A stretch of DNA of 64,000 nucleotides from Pontivivens insulae (GTDB taxonomy: Bacteria > Pseudomonadota > Alphaproteobacteria > Rhodobacterales > Rhodobacteraceae), in contig NZ_OMKW01000003.1 in assembly GCF_900302495.1 (NCBI RefSeq), positions 124,001 through 188,000 on the forward strand, in the 5' to 3' direction. This document shows, piece by piece, positions 35,642 to 45,497 of this stretch; position 1 is the first letter of the stretch, and the number at the start of each line of letters is the position of its first letter. A program made the position numbers and the translations under genes. The notes under the pieces are model-generated. The model made no database searches, was not told where the DNA came from, and saw nothing but the letters and a program-made list of their open reading frames with translations.

Positions 35642-36033
35642 GGGCTGCACTTGTGAGCGGCACCGCTGCGCTGGCTGGTGTCATTGCGCTCTCCGGATGC
35701 GCTGCGCCGCTGATGATCGCAGGGACGCTTGCTGCGACAGAAGGGATGGGCACCGCTATGGCGGGTCGCACAGAATTCCGGGGGAGCGACCTCGTACGCA
35801 TGGCCGACTGGGATAATCGGTACGATCGCAACGTGACCAACCTGTTTGGACACGATGATTGGGTTTGCGCGTATGGTGGCCCCGGCAGCGTGATTTGCGT
35901 CCCCGAGGGACAGGACACGATTGAGAATACGGGAAGCGATGTGCGCTTCATGTGTCGGCAAGGATCTGGTGGCTTGATCACTATGACGATGATCAATCAA
36001 GATGTCGGTACAAGCTACTGCACGAAGGTCTGA
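35638..36033 (+). CDS. Putative lipoprotein
   Basis: A 131-residue protein with a type II signal peptide: a short basic start, a hydrophobic core and the lipobox LSGC with the lipidated Cys at residue 21. The mature part has four more Cys, compatible with disulfides, and no family I recognise. It is translationally coupled to the small membrane protein upstream. Both could form an envelope accessory pair carried by the island. Confidence 0.7.
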   Translation: MRAALVSGTAALAGVIALSGCAAPLMIAGTLAATEGMGTAMAGRTEFRGSDLVRMADWDNRYDRNVTNLFGHDDWVCAYGGPGSVICVPEGQDTIENTGSDVRFMCRQGSGGLITMTMINQDVGTSYCTKV

Positions 36034-36216
36034 TCCATCGACGCCGGTAGGCTTTATGTTCTCATCATCTTTCCATGAGGGTCATGTGCTAGGGTTGGAC
36101 TGGATGTGATATTATCAATCCGACCTAACCCGCTGGTGACTGCATCTCGGTATGGTCGGTAAATCCGAGAACGTTAATCAATACCCGTTATCAGCGCGCG
36201 TTCTTGTTGCGTGGGG

Positions 36217-36257
36217 AAACCCGCGTAGGGGCCTCGGCTCTGCTGGTAGCGGGTTTT
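36217..36257 (+). terminator. Possible long-loop terminator
   Basis: AAACCCGC (36217-36224) pairs with GCGGGTTT (36249-36256), and the stem ends in TTTT. The 24-nt loop could fold further through GCC/GGC. It would end the lipoprotein transcript before the small gene at 36267. Confidence 0.4.
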
Positions 36258-36266
36258 GCTATTCAC

Positions 36267-36497
36267 ATGATCCCTTTGAACTCTGAGCTGCAGGCCCGCG
36301 CGTTTGTCGATCAGCATTTGCCGCAGAAGGATGCATTGGCCACGCTCGCTACGATTGTCGACATCGCGATGGTCAGGCTGCGCAAGCCGAACATCAAACG
36401 AGACGACGTGATCGAAGATGAGCTCATGCTGTGCTTCAACATCCTTGTCGAGATGAACAAGCGCTGCGATCTCATCGACAAGACGGACACCCCATAG
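36267..36497 (+). CDS. Small hypothetical protein
   Basis: A 76-residue, mostly helical and charged protein not recognised by me. ATG 36267 is chosen; a longer frame from TTG 36204 would run through the putative terminator hairpin. No strong ribosome site is seen. A good terminator immediately after the stop supports that it is a real transcribed unit. It converges on the DUF3768 gene. Confidence 0.5.
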   Translation: MIPLNSELQARAFVDQHLPQKDALATLATIVDIAMVRLRKPNIKRDDVIEDELMLCFNILVEMNKRCDLIDKTDTP

Positions 36498-36498
36498 A

Positions 36499-36523
36499 GA
36501 AAGCCCCGCATTGCGGGGCTTTT
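36499..36523. terminator. Bidirectional terminator between convergent small genes
   Basis: A 10-bp perfect stem AAAGCCCCGC/GCGGGGCTTT (36500-36509, 36513-36522) has a 3-nt loop and T-rich sequence on both strands. It lies directly after the 36267 gene and 25 bp beyond the DUF3768 stop. Confidence 0.85.
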
Positions 36524-36547
36524 GAATGTTCATCCTCTCCAGTGGCA

Positions 36548-36892
36548 TCAGTACTCGCTGGCCAGCATGATCGTCAGCACGCGGTGCGTCCGCTGGGGAT
36601 CCGTTGGATCTGGCGTGAACGCATCGAGGGTCTGGTTGTATAGATCAATCTTCCAAAAGCACTTTTGGCCAAATGCCTCGAAGGCTCCGAAGTCATGCTC
36701 GCCGTGCGGATCATTTTCTTCGGTGAATGTGTCGAACGTTTGGACGGTGCGGATGATCGTCAGCGGATCTGATCCGTGCTGCTCCAGCAAAGCAGCGATA
36801 CCGCTGGTGATGGTGATCATGCCTTGGATGCTGCCGTGTCCCTGACGGAACTGATCGTTGTGGGTTCGGATAATATCGGTTGTGTTGGTCAT
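36548..36892 (-). CDS. DUF3768 family protein
   Basis: A 114-residue protein matching the DUF3768 family, common on alphaproteobacterial plasmids and integrative elements. The typical core is NDPHGEHDFGAFEAFGQKCFWKID-type sequence (about residues 60-83), with the conserved DHGxFE-like turn. ATG 36892 has a clear GAAGGAG site. No function is known. It sits next to the integrase gene and supports the mobile-island reading of this region. Confidence 0.85.
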   Translation of the reverse strand: MTNTTDIIRTHNDQFRQGHGSIQGMITITSGIAALLEQHGSDPLTIIRTVQTFDTFTEENDPHGEHDFGAFEAFGQKCFWKIDLYNQTLDAFTPDPTDPQRTHRVLTIMLASEY

Positions 36893-36954
36893 GCGCTCTC
36901 CTTCGCGGCATCGACCCAACAGGAATGGTGGGCCGATGGACGAAGGGGAGCGAG

Positions 36955-37935
36955 CTAGTATCCGATCTTGAGACTAGCGCTTTCACGATGCTTTTGGGCG
37001 GTGTGGTTGTATCCCTCAGTCGTGGTGATCGAAGAATGTCCTACAGTGCATTGGATAGCCTCGCCAGTCGCACCAGCCTCATAGGCCGAGGTGATCATCG
37101 TGGCCCGCGCCATATGCGGAAAGACATGCTGGCCGATCCCGGCGAGCCGCGCATAGCGCTCGACCAGATTGTAGCATTGTTGGCGACTGAGCGGACGGCC
37201 CGGGTGCCCGTTGCGAATGGGTTGCAGCAGAAACGCGTCGGGCTGGTGTCTGTGAGGCGCTTGATCCAGATAGGCACGGATCGCAGCCGCACACTCGAGG
37301 TTGATCGCCACCGTGTTGAGCTTGTTGCCTTTGATGGTCAGATGCAGGACAGGGAACTCGGCATCGTAGGTGAAGTCACGCACCCTCAAGAGAGTCGGTT
37401 CTGAACAGCGTGCGCCCACGTAAAACAGGATGTGGAGCAACGCGCGATCTCGAAGCCCCTGCAACGTTTTGCCATCGGGCGCGTCCAGTATAGCCCGCAC
37501 CTGCCGCTTCGAGAGGGTGGGGGACTTGCCAGCCCCAATCCCAGCGTTGCCAGTTTTAGGGCGCTTGATCCCAGCGACCGGGTTCGAGGCCGTCAGGTTC
37601 TGATCCGTCAGATGCTTGAATAGGGAAGAAAGCGCCGCCAGTCGGCTCGCCACCGTGGCGCGCGATAGCCCCGCCTCTTCCATCGCAGATCGCCAGGCAA
37701 TCACATGCGCCTGTTTGACAGCATAGAGATCCTGTGGCGCGGTGATCCCAATGGTTGCGATGAATGATGCGACCGCGAGATGATACGCCGCGCGCGTGTT
37801 CTCGGACGAAAAGTTTGCGAGCCAAACTTGCTCTGCTGCAACGTGCGTAAGAAGCTCGAAAGCCGAATGCTCTGCCAACCCGCCAGCCGTGAACTGGATC
37901 AGTGCTTGTGATGGGTCATGAGGCGTGTTGTTCAT
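36955..37935 (-). CDS. Tyrosine recombinase/integrase
   Basis: A 326-residue XerC/D-like recombinase. The N-terminal SAM-like core-binding domain covers residues about 30-120. In the catalytic domain, Arg176 (GARCSEP), Lys near 202 (IKGNK), His274-x-x-Arg277 (HMARAT), His300 (VGHSS) and the nucleophile Tyr309 (EGYNH) are all present, so it should be active. An inverted repeat covers its promoter. It probably integrates or excises the island; chromosome dimer resolution is unlikely given its accessory surroundings. Confidence 0.9.
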   Translation of the reverse strand: MNNTPHDPSQALIQFTAGGLAEHSAFELLTHVAAEQVWLANFSSENTRAAYHLAVASFIATIGITAPQDLYAVKQAHVIAWRSAMEEAGLSRATVASRLAALSSLFKHLTDQNLTASNPVAGIKRPKTGNAGIGAGKSPTLSKRQVRAILDAPDGKTLQGLRDRALLHILFYVGARCSEPTLLRVRDFTYDAEFPVLHLTIKGNKLNTVAINLECAAAIRAYLDQAPHRHQPDAFLLQPIRNGHPGRPLSRQQCYNLVERYARLAGIGQHVFPHMARATMITSAYEAGATGEAIQCTVGHSSITTTEGYNHTAQKHRESASLKIGY

Positions 37936-37950
37936 ACCCCCCAATCATAC

Positions 37951-37979
37951 CATAACCTATTGACATAAAATAGGTTATG
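37951..37979. promoter_or_regulatory. Inverted repeat at the integrase promoter
   Basis: The perfect 10-bp arms CATAACCTAT and ATAGGTTATG are separated by 9 nt. They lie about 16 bp upstream of the integrase ATG, in an AT-rich promoter-like stretch. It could be an operator for the integrase itself or a partner regulator, or a core/arm site for recombination. Confidence 0.5.
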
Positions 37980-38117
37980 ACAAGATATTATAGAAGTCTG
38001 GGAACGGAATAATTAGTCGAAGTTCTAAGGATAAGTACTTGAAGTCGACAAATCCAGCTTGCTTATGCTTGACACGGAATTCTACATTCCACCTAACACG
38101 CCTTGGCTGAACCGATC

Positions 38118-38588
38118 TCAATTAGTGATCTGAACCGAAGGGCTGCGAACTCGATCGCGGGCGGCGGACAGGGCTCGATGCCCGTGAGCATAGTGTATTT
38201 GAAGAAGATTAGACCCTGGTTTGGCTCGCAGAAACCTTCCGACATCATCTGGAAAGACAGTGTTTCTAAGATCGCGTGAGATCTGTTTAGCATCACCAAA
38301 AGGAGCAACAAAATCAATCAGCCAGATCCGCTCCCCTGATTTCCAGTTGTCCGGTGTAAGACTGCCGGGGTTGCGGACATAGGCCTCTTCCACCTTGGCG
38401 GATAGCCGTGCCCAAGTCACAAAGCCAATCGGCTTTCCTCGCTTGTGGTAGATCCTGTACTGCCGCGCCTTCAAAGCCGGTGTCAGCCATTGATGTACGC
38501 TGTTGATAGGCCAGTTCTTGTGAATCTCTGATCTGCTATAGAGCCAGACCATCTCTCCAAATACTGCGCTGGCTGATGGGTGACTCAT
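38118..38588 (-). CDS. RTX toxin-activating lysine acyltransferase (HlyC/RtxC family)
   Basis: A 156-residue member of the HlyC-type acyltransferases, which move an acyl chain from acyl-ACP to internal lysines of RTX toxins in the cytoplasm. The catalytic His is at residue 23 (SRSEIHKNW) and the catalytic Asp at residue 92 (WLIDFVAPFGD), the same numbers as in HlyC. PIGFVTWARLS is the family's central strand. It lies 57 bp downstream of the large RTX gene on the same strand, the reverse of the usual hlyC-hlyA order. Function is well supported; the substrate is inferred. Confidence 0.92.
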   Translation of the reverse strand: MSHPSASAVFGEMVWLYSRSEIHKNWPINSVHQWLTPALKARQYRIYHKRGKPIGFVTWARLSAKVEEAYVRNPGSLTPDNWKSGERIWLIDFVAPFGDAKQISRDLRNTVFPDDVGRFLRAKPGSNLLQIHYAHGHRALSAARDRVRSPSVQITN

Positions 38589-38645
38589 CGAAATTTGTCT
38601 TTCTTACCCTGTGGCCTGCGGATCACCGAGCTGGCTAAAGTTCAC

Positions 38646-41600
38646 TCAAACGAACTGGAAATCGTCCTCGGACAGCGCGCTCGCCAGAACCCCTGTCAAG
38701 ATTACTGAACCGGCACCATAGTCGATGTCGGCATGTCCGCTGCTATCCGTTCCAATGACAAGATCATCGAAAGTGATCCCAGTGAAGCTGAGTTGATCTG
38801 TACCAATGGCAAAGTCTGTGACCCGGTCGGTGCCGCTCGTGAACTCGAACGAATCCGCGCCCGCACCACCGGTCAGCACATCATCGCCGCTGCCGCCCGA
38901 GAGCCTGTCATTGGAACTGCTCGCAATGATTGTATCATCACCCGCTGCGCCAAAGAAGTTGTCATCCAAGTAGCTCGATGAGCTTATGTAGTCGTTCCCA
39001 TCGGTGCCATTGACCCAGGTATTGGCGGTGATATCGGCTTCGCTCCAAATCTCACCATCGGCAAACTCAATGCTTTCCAACCCGAAGCCATGGGTCGTGC
39101 TGTACCAGTACTGGTAGTCGACCTTGATCTTCTCCCCGCTTGTCAGGATCTCGATATCCATGTGGTGCTTGAAGCTGCCTGTGATGTCGCGGCTCAAGGC
39201 AACCTCATCGGCTGTCACATTGGTGAAGATCAGATGATCCAGCTCAGAGAGTGAAGCGCCACCATCATAGAGAATGTCATCACCGTCCCCGATACCCCAG
39301 ATATAGGTATCTGATCCGGTGCTGCCGCTCAGGCTGTCTGATCCTGCGCCACCCCTCAAATGGTCATCAGATGTGCTTGCGATGATGGTGTCGTCACCAG
39401 CACCGCCGAAGAAGTTATCATCGAGATAGCTGGCAGAATTTATGTAGTCGTTCCCGTCAGTGCCATTCACCCAGGTATTCGCGGTGATATCGGCTTCGGT
39501 CCATACTTCACCATCGGCAAACTCAATGCTTTCCAACCCGAAGCCATGGGTCGTGCTGTACCAGTACTGGTATTCTATCGTCAGCTCTTCGCCAGTCGGT
39601 TCAATCAGAAGCTGCATGTGATGCTTGAAGGTCGCCGTCACGTCCCGGCTCAGGCTGATCTGATCGGATGTTACATCCGTCAGGACAAGTCGGTCCTGCT
39701 CCAAGAGGGACTCGCCGCCATCATAGATGACATCGTCTGCATCGCCCGTGCTCCACACAAATGTATCGTTCCCTGCATAACCTGTAAGCTTGTCCAGTCC
39801 TCTGCCGCCCGCCAGGACATCGTCACCATTTGCGCCTGTTATGTGGTCGCCAGCGTCCCCTGACACTACGATCTGGGTCTTGTTGATGCCTTCGACCAAA
39901 CCGGCCGGGTCTTCGAGAAGATCGAAATATTGCTCCAAGCCGTTCTCGAGGTCTCCCTTGAGGATCAGGTCGCTGAACTCGAGTCGTTCGAACTTATCAA
40001 GCTGGAACTGCACGGCACCGCTTACCCAATCAAGCCGGGTATAGCCTGCGACCTCTGATCGAGCCGCGTCAGAGCTCCTCGCGGTCGCCAGTACCAGATG
40101 CTTTCGTTCCAGGCCATCTGTGACTGAGTAGTCTCCGTGCCCGATTGATGCATCTGCAACGACATTGATCGTTCCATCCCGTATGTCGACGAGGCGGGCG
40201 CCATCGAAGGCAAGCAGTCCGTTTATCTCCGCTGCGGTATAGAGGCGTCCTTCAACCTGAATACCTTCGACAACAACGCCACTCGCCCAGTCAGTAAAGG
40301 TTATTCCGTCGGTCGTGCCCGCCAGTTCCAGTCGCAGGTCGTCACCGATCATCCTGAACTTTACGGCTTCGGCCGATATGGACTGCCCGAAGGCGACTAC
40401 ATCATCTGCAGCATTTAGAACGCTGCCCTGATAGATGTCGGACCCATCCCAGCGGTCGAAGCGGATCTCATCCGCACCCTCGCTCGCTGTGATTGTGTCT
40501 TGCCCCCGGCCACCAATGAGAATGTCTACACCTGCGCCCCCATCGAGTAAGTCATCGCCGGCGCCGGCCATCACCATATCGTTCCCTGCGCCCCCGATGA
40601 GCTGATCATCTCCGGCTCCGGCGGACAGAATGTCGTCATCGGCACCGCCATCGATCGTATCGTTGCCATCACCGCCACTGATTGCGTCATTACCCGCACC
40701 AGAAGCGATCGAGTCGTCGCCCTGACGCCCAAACACGAAGTCAGCCCCGCCAAAAGCGATGATGACGTCATCGCCTGCGAAACCGTCATACCACTCAGCA
40801 GCATCCGTGCCGGAAAGTGTATCATCGGACTGATCAGAAAGAGCCGTGGCGCCAAGCGCATCGGCACCGAGATGGGTAGCCTCGATCTGGCTTATGTCGA
40901 AATCCAATCCATCAGAGAATTGCATGACGTCGATACGTTGCGTTGCGAGCGCCCAATCCTGCACAGTCAGCCGATCGGTTATGTCTGCAAGGATGGGATT
41001 CGCGTCCCCTCGCGATGTGATGAAAATTTCCATATCGTCACCAACGCGGCGGAAGACTACATCCTCGATGTCGATGCCAAAATCGAGCACGAGCTTGTCA
41101 CCGCCCGGTGCCGACTGGTCGAGGCCAACGGTGCTGCTGCCAGCATCGACAATCAGGTCATGTCCGTCGCCACGCGAGTAAACGTAGTAGTCATCCCCGA
41201 GACCGCCTTCGAGGGTATCTGCGCCGGAGCCGCCGAGAAGAATATCTGTCTCATCACTGCCCAGCATGACGTCATCGCCTTCTAGACCAGACAACCAACC
41301 GGTCCCATCAAGCGTGTTCGCATTTCCGTCGCCGGTCTGGGCACCCTTGATCTGACTGAGGTCGATGGAGAACCCGTTGTTGAACACGAGCGTTTCCACA
41401 CGCATCTCGAGATTGTTCCAGCCAAGCACAGTTAGGCTATCGGTGGGGTCAATATCTGCTTCAGTGGGTTCAAGCTCGACGATCAGAGAAAGTTCCCCGT
41501 TCTCTGCGGAATATTCGGTGGACACGATGAGATCACTCAACTCGATCGCCTGGCCGAGCTGGATCGTGTCACTTCCACCATCGACGATGGTGAAGGTCGC

Positions 41601-44600
41601 ACCGGAACGCATTTCGTTGACCCAAGTCAGGGCACCTGAGCCATTCTCACCTTTATAGCCACTTGAAGAGCTCGAATAGTCTTCGCTGTCTCCGCTGTGA
41701 TAGTATGCGCCTGTCTGGCCTGGCGCGTTGTCAAAGAGGAAGATGCCTTCATCAATGACATCATGACCGTCGCCACGATTGAAGAGGTAGATGTCATTAC
41801 CGCGTCCCCCCATGAGGCTGTCATCCCCGGCGCCACCACTCATAATGTCGGCTCCGGCATGTCCGCGCATGCTGTCATTGCCCAGACCGCCTATCAGCCG
41901 GTCATCGCCGTCTCCGCCGTTCAGCGTATCATCGCCAACGCCACCAAGCAGTTGGTCGTCGCCAACCCAGCCTATGAGGTTATCTGCGCCGTCGCCTCCG
42001 ATCAGGACATCTTCGCCACCGTAGCCAATCAACATGTCGCCACCGCCGCTCCCGATCAGGACATCGCGTCCATCGCTGCCGCTCAGCGTATCGTCAGAAC
42101 TGTAGCCAGATTGAACTCCAGGCGCGTCAGAGAGGTTGATCGCGAAGCCGTCACTGAAGCGCAGAACTTCAACTCGGGTCTGCAAGCTCGTCCAAGATTG
42201 AACGTCCAGTCGATCCGAGAACAACGCAACATCGTCGACGGCGACGTCATCTACCATCTCGTGCAAGCCGATTGTCAGCGTTCCAGATGGATCGACGCCT
42301 AGCCAGACGTCAGAGGAGGTGATGCCATGACCAAGTTCGATGGTGTCCCAACCGGACTCAGTGACGGTGAAGGTCTGATATGCCGTGTGATAGACCGTAC
42401 GTGGCACGTAGTGGTAGTCCTTGCCTTCTGGATCTGCGTCACCTTCGACGAGGTCCCATTCGGTGCTTTGATAGGTATAAGCCTGTGAGTAGCTGTAGGA
42501 ATTGCCTTCCTCGATAATCAGATCATGGCCATCACCGCGCCCGAAATGATAAGTATCGTCTCCGACGCCGCCTTCCAGAGTGTCACTCCCGCTTCCGCCG
42601 TAAAGAGTATCGTTGCCAAGCCCGCCTTGCAGACGGTCAGCGCCTTGACCGCCGATGAGCTGGTCGTGCCCGTCGGCACCGATGAGCGTGTCGTCACCCT
42701 CACCCCCAGACACTGTATCATTGCCATCTTCTGCACGGACGAGGTCATTGCCCACCCCTGCGCTCACATAGTCCCTGCCGGCACCGGCGGAGGCCACGTC
42801 GTCTCCTGCACCCAGCAGCAAGATGTCATCGCCGGCACCTGCAAGCACGGTGTCGTCCCCTGCACCTGAGTTCAGCCAGTCAAACTCACCCGTGCCAAGG
42901 AGGAGATCGTCACCTCCAAAACCCGTCGCGGCATAGGCGATATCCGAGATGTCGAGCCGCATCCAACCGCCGGCAAGCGACAGTGTCTCGATACGGTTCT
43001 GAGCGTTGTCCCATTCTTGAATGCGGAGAGTGCCATCGAGAAGCTCAACACTTTCATCAACATCCGTCGTCTCGTCATCGTCAAGCGCCCGTACCCCGAG
43101 GATGGCATCTACACCCTCGATGGTGAGCGTCACATCGTCCAGCGAAACCCCAAAGCCAAGATCAAGCTCATCGAGCCCACCACGATTAGCCTCGATATCG
43201 GCGACAAGCGTGTCGTCACCCTGACCTCGACCAAAGGCCAGATAGTCATTGCCGGCGCCTAGGCTGATCAAATCACCGCCACTGCCACCACTGAGATAAT
43301 CGTCGCCCGAACCTGCTGTCAGCGTGTCAGCACCCGAACCGCCAAACAGACGGTCAGCACCAGATCCTGCATCCAGATCATCATCACCATCGTCGCCAGT
43401 CAGGATATCATTGCCGCCAGCTGTCTGGAGCGTATCAGCCCCGCCGTTGCCGTAAAGCACGTAGTCTGTGTCATTGGACAAACCGGCGAGCTGATCCGCT
43501 TCATCACCAGCCGTTACAGCCTCAAACCCCAGCGCTGAAACATCGGACAGGATTAGCGAGGCGCCAGCTGACATGATCAAGCGGTCATAGCCGTCGCCAC
43601 CCGTGACGTTACCTGCGGCTACATCATCAGCAGAATCCGCAAACACAACATCATTGCCTGCACCAGCGTGAAGTTGATCAGCCCCCTCCCCACCGGAGAG
43701 CAGATCATCGCCATCGCCACCGGTCAGAACATCATCGCCTCCCGCTCCATCCAAAATGACGGCCTTCGTCATCCCAGCAGCGTCCAGCGTATTGGTGCGA
43801 TCATCGCCGTAGGCTGCTATCAGATCACCGCCTGCCTCACCGCCTCCAAGCAGGATGATCTGCGCCGCGCCTGCATTATCGAGGCCCTCGGCTTCCCAGA
43901 TTTCGGCAAACTCGCCACGTTCAAGTTCAATCTTGTAGCCGGTTTCGGTCTCCACCTGACGCCAACCATGTACGTTGTAGGACAGCGTGACGTCGCCAAC
44001 ACCGCCTTCGACGACCACACCGTCGCGAACATAGGACGCGAAACCGTGCACGGTATTGCCCAGCACAGAGACGTCATCATCATCTTCAGCGTAGGCACTG
44101 CCGTCATCGTAGGTCAGGTTGATTTGGGTAATGTTCCAGTCATTCTCGGCATTGGCATCATCATCCGCGAGCCGCTTGAGCTCGCCGTTATCGACTTCAC
44201 CGTCCTGATCCAGGTCCTGCCAAACCTTCATGGACCCCCAGACAGCATCATTGCTGTCGAGTACGCCGTTGCCATCAGTGTCGAAAATCTTCGCGCCGGT
44301 GTCGTCTTCAGCTTCCGCGAGCGCTTGAAGGTCGGTTACGTCGCCAGAAACCCACTCTGTGAAAGCCAGCTCCTTGGCCTGATCGATAACACCATCACCG
44401 CCATCTGCAGTGATATCTCCATTCGCATCAAGGTCGATGACCAAAAAGCCATCGTCTGCCGCTGCCCAAGAAGTCAGCTCGCGATAGCCATCCCCGTCGT
44501 AGTCAAATGCTACGTCAGAGTTGAAGTTGACGTTGACGCCATCTTGATCAAGATCGATGATCACTGGCCCAGCAGTTGCCGATACAAGATAATTTTCTTG

Positions 44601-45497
44601 CTCTCGAGTTAGACTGCCTCCCATTGCCTCTCGCGCTTCATCAATAACGAAGTTAGCATCGCGATGATCCCGCTCACTCTCACCAGAAACACCGGAATGA
44701 TTAGGAAACAAATTTGGGTTTGAATTAAATCCGAGGCTCAGCTCGGGTTGAGGTTCAGGGCCAGCAATTTCAACAGTTCTAATCCCTTCAATTTCGGGTG
44801 GCGGCCCCAAAACATCATCATGGCCTCCATTATCAATTTGGCGGATTGCGTCGACTATCTGTGCCAATCCGCTAGCGGCTTCTGCTCGCGCACGCTGACT
44901 GTCCATGAACTCATCATACTGCGATTGTGGAACCGTAAGCCGAAACGTTTCGCGCCCTAGACTTCTGCCGTCGATGCCATAATCGCGATACTCGAATTGA
45001 ACAATTAATGCGCCTTCACCGTTAAAGAAATCAGTACCGATGGTGTTAACTTGGACGGTCGCCGCCGATCCGTCGTCGTAAAAATCTGTATAGGAGACAG
45101 GCGCGTGTCGATCAACATACGGAGTAATAACATTATCGATGTAGGCTTCTACTCCGCGATCGACGGCCATACCGGCCACAAACCCCACACCAAATGAGGT
45201 CGCACCTATCCCGACCGCCCCTGCCGACGCACCCAGCCGCATCGCACCTGACAAGGCAGTCGCCCCAACGCCAGCTCCGTAACCAGCGACTTCTGAGACT
45301 TCAATACCTCCTTCTGCCATAAACGCGATGCCAATAGCGTGCCCCTTGGCCAATTGGCTCACACGAAAACCAGCCGGCACCTCGAACTCAGACCCATCTA
45401 CTAAAATATCTTGAACGGTAAAGACCACAGATGCAAAAATGTCCGCATCACTCACAACTCCACCGTTGTGGCCTTCAGGATCAAAATCTTGAGGCAT
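38646..45497 (-). CDS. Giant RTX calcium-binding protein, putative acylated toxin
   Basis: A 2,283-residue acidic protein. Residues about 52-130 are a Gly/Ala-rich hydrophobic stretch that could insert into membranes. Residues about 315-470 hold EF-hand-like loops (DLDQDGV, DYDGDGY, DTDGNGVLD). From about 585 to the end run blocks of GGxGxDxUx nonapeptides (GGDGDDLLSGGEGAD type) that would form calcium beta-rolls. They alternate with haemolysin-related linker domains (RIETLSLAGG, RVEVLRFSDG). The C-terminus FV and acidic tail fit a type I secretion signal. The adjacent HlyC-type enzyme suggests acylation, although lysines are few. No type I exporter genes lie in the window. Confidence 0.92.
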   Translation of the reverse strand: MPQDFDPEGHNGGVVSDADIFASVVFTVQDILVDGSEFEVPAGFRVSQLAKGHAIGIAFMAEGGIEVSEVAGYGAGVGATALSGAMRLGASAGAVGIGATSFGVGFVAGMAVDRGVEAYIDNVITPYVDRHAPVSYTDFYDDGSAATVQVNTIGTDFFNGEGALIVQFEYRDYGIDGRSLGRETFRLTVPQSQYDEFMDSQRARAEAASGLAQIVDAIRQIDNGGHDDVLGPPPEIEGIRTVEIAGPEPQPELSLGFNSNPNLFPNHSGVSGESERDHRDANFVIDEAREAMGGSLTREQENYLVSATAGPVIIDLDQDGVNVNFNSDVAFDYDGDGYRELTSWAAADDGFLVIDLDANGDITADGGDGVIDQAKELAFTEWVSGDVTDLQALAEAEDDTGAKIFDTDGNGVLDSNDAVWGSMKVWQDLDQDGEVDNGELKRLADDDANAENDWNITQINLTYDDGSAYAEDDDDVSVLGNTVHGFASYVRDGVVVEGGVGDVTLSYNVHGWRQVETETGYKIELERGEFAEIWEAEGLDNAGAAQIILLGGGEAGGDLIAAYGDDRTNTLDAAGMTKAVILDGAGGDDVLTGGDGDDLLSGGEGADQLHAGAGNDVVFADSADDVAAGNVTGGDGYDRLIMSAGASLILSDVSALGFEAVTAGDEADQLAGLSNDTDYVLYGNGGADTLQTAGGNDILTGDDGDDDLDAGSGADRLFGGSGADTLTAGSGDDYLSGGSGGDLISLGAGNDYLAFGRGQGDDTLVADIEANRGGLDELDLGFGVSLDDVTLTIEGVDAILGVRALDDDETTDVDESVELLDGTLRIQEWDNAQNRIETLSLAGGWMRLDISDIAYAATGFGGDDLLLGTGEFDWLNSGAGDDTVLAGAGDDILLLGAGDDVASAGAGRDYVSAGVGNDLVRAEDGNDTVSGGEGDDTLIGADGHDQLIGGQGADRLQGGLGNDTLYGGSGSDTLEGGVGDDTYHFGRGDGHDLIIEEGNSYSYSQAYTYQSTEWDLVEGDADPEGKDYHYVPRTVYHTAYQTFTVTESGWDTIELGHGITSSDVWLGVDPSGTLTIGLHEMVDDVAVDDVALFSDRLDVQSWTSLQTRVEVLRFSDGFAINLSDAPGVQSGYSSDDTLSGSDGRDVLIGSGGGDMLIGYGGEDVLIGGDGADNLIGWVGDDQLLGGVGDDTLNGGDGDDRLIGGLGNDSMRGHAGADIMSGGAGDDSLMGGRGNDIYLFNRGDGHDVIDEGIFLFDNAPGQTGAYYHSGDSEDYSSSSSGYKGENGSGALTWVNEMRSGATFTIVDGGSDTIQLGQAIELSDLIVSTEYSAENGELSLIVELEPTEADIDPTDSLTVLGWNNLEMRVETLVFNNGFSIDLSQIKGAQTGDGNANTLDGTGWLSGLEGDDVMLGSDETDILLGGSGADTLEGGLGDDYYVYSRGDGHDLIVDAGSSTVGLDQSAPGGDKLVLDFGIDIEDVVFRRVGDDMEIFITSRGDANPILADITDRLTVQDWALATQRIDVMQFSDGLDFDISQIEATHLGADALGATALSDQSDDTLSGTDAAEWYDGFAGDDVIIAFGGADFVFGRQGDDSIASGAGNDAISGGDGNDTIDGGADDDILSAGAGDDQLIGGAGNDMVMAGAGDDLLDGGAGVDILIGGRGQDTITASEGADEIRFDRWDGSDIYQGSVLNAADDVVAFGQSISAEAVKFRMIGDDLRLELAGTTDGITFTDWASGVVVEGIQVEGRLYTAAEINGLLAFDGARLVDIRDGTINVVADASIGHGDYSVTDGLERKHLVLATARSSDAARSEVAGYTRLDWVSGAVQFQLDKFERLEFSDLILKGDLENGLEQYFDLLEDPAGLVEGINKTQIVVSGDAGDHITGANGDDVLAGGRGLDKLTGYAGNDTFVWSTGDADDVIYDGGESLLEQDRLVLTDVTSDQISLSRDVTATFKHHMQLLIEPTGEELTIEYQYWYSTTHGFGLESIEFADGEVWTEADITANTWVNGTDGNDYINSASYLDDNFFGGAGDDTIIASTSDDHLRGGAGSDSLSGSTGSDTYIWGIGDGDDILYDGGASLSELDHLIFTNVTADEVALSRDITGSFKHHMDIEILTSGEKIKVDYQYWYSTTHGFGLESIEFADGEIWSEADITANTWVNGTDGNDYISSSSYLDDNFFGAAGDDTIIASSSNDRLSGGSGDDVLTGGAGADSFEFTSGTDRVTDFAIGTDQLSFTGITFDDLVIGTDSSGHADIDYGAGSVILTGVLASALSEDDFQFV
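39052..39572 (-). repeat. Near-identical 456-bp-spaced repeat within the RTX gene
   Basis: A 65-bp segment is identical at 39052-39116 and 39508-39572, inside two longer, strongly similar blocks with a period of 456 bp (152 codons). The protein repeat contains YQYWYSTTHGFGLESIEFAD and TANTWVNGTDGNDYI. The identity at DNA level points to a recent tandem duplication. Confidence 0.85.

Noticed and set aside
36174-36548. Minus-strand frame of 124 codons opposite the gene at 36267
   Set aside because: It spans a strong terminator hairpin, lacks a ribosome site and has shadow-like composition.
40500-43500. Short regularly spaced DNA repeats that might suggest a CRISPR array
   Set aside because: The periodicity is 9 codons and comes from RTX nonapeptides within one coding frame; there are no constant repeats with unique spacers and no cas genes.
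43668-44612. Plus-strand frames of 100-300 codons antisense to the RTX gene
   Set aside because: They mirror the regular codon pattern of calcium-binding repeats and vanish where the repeats end; no ribosome sites or families.
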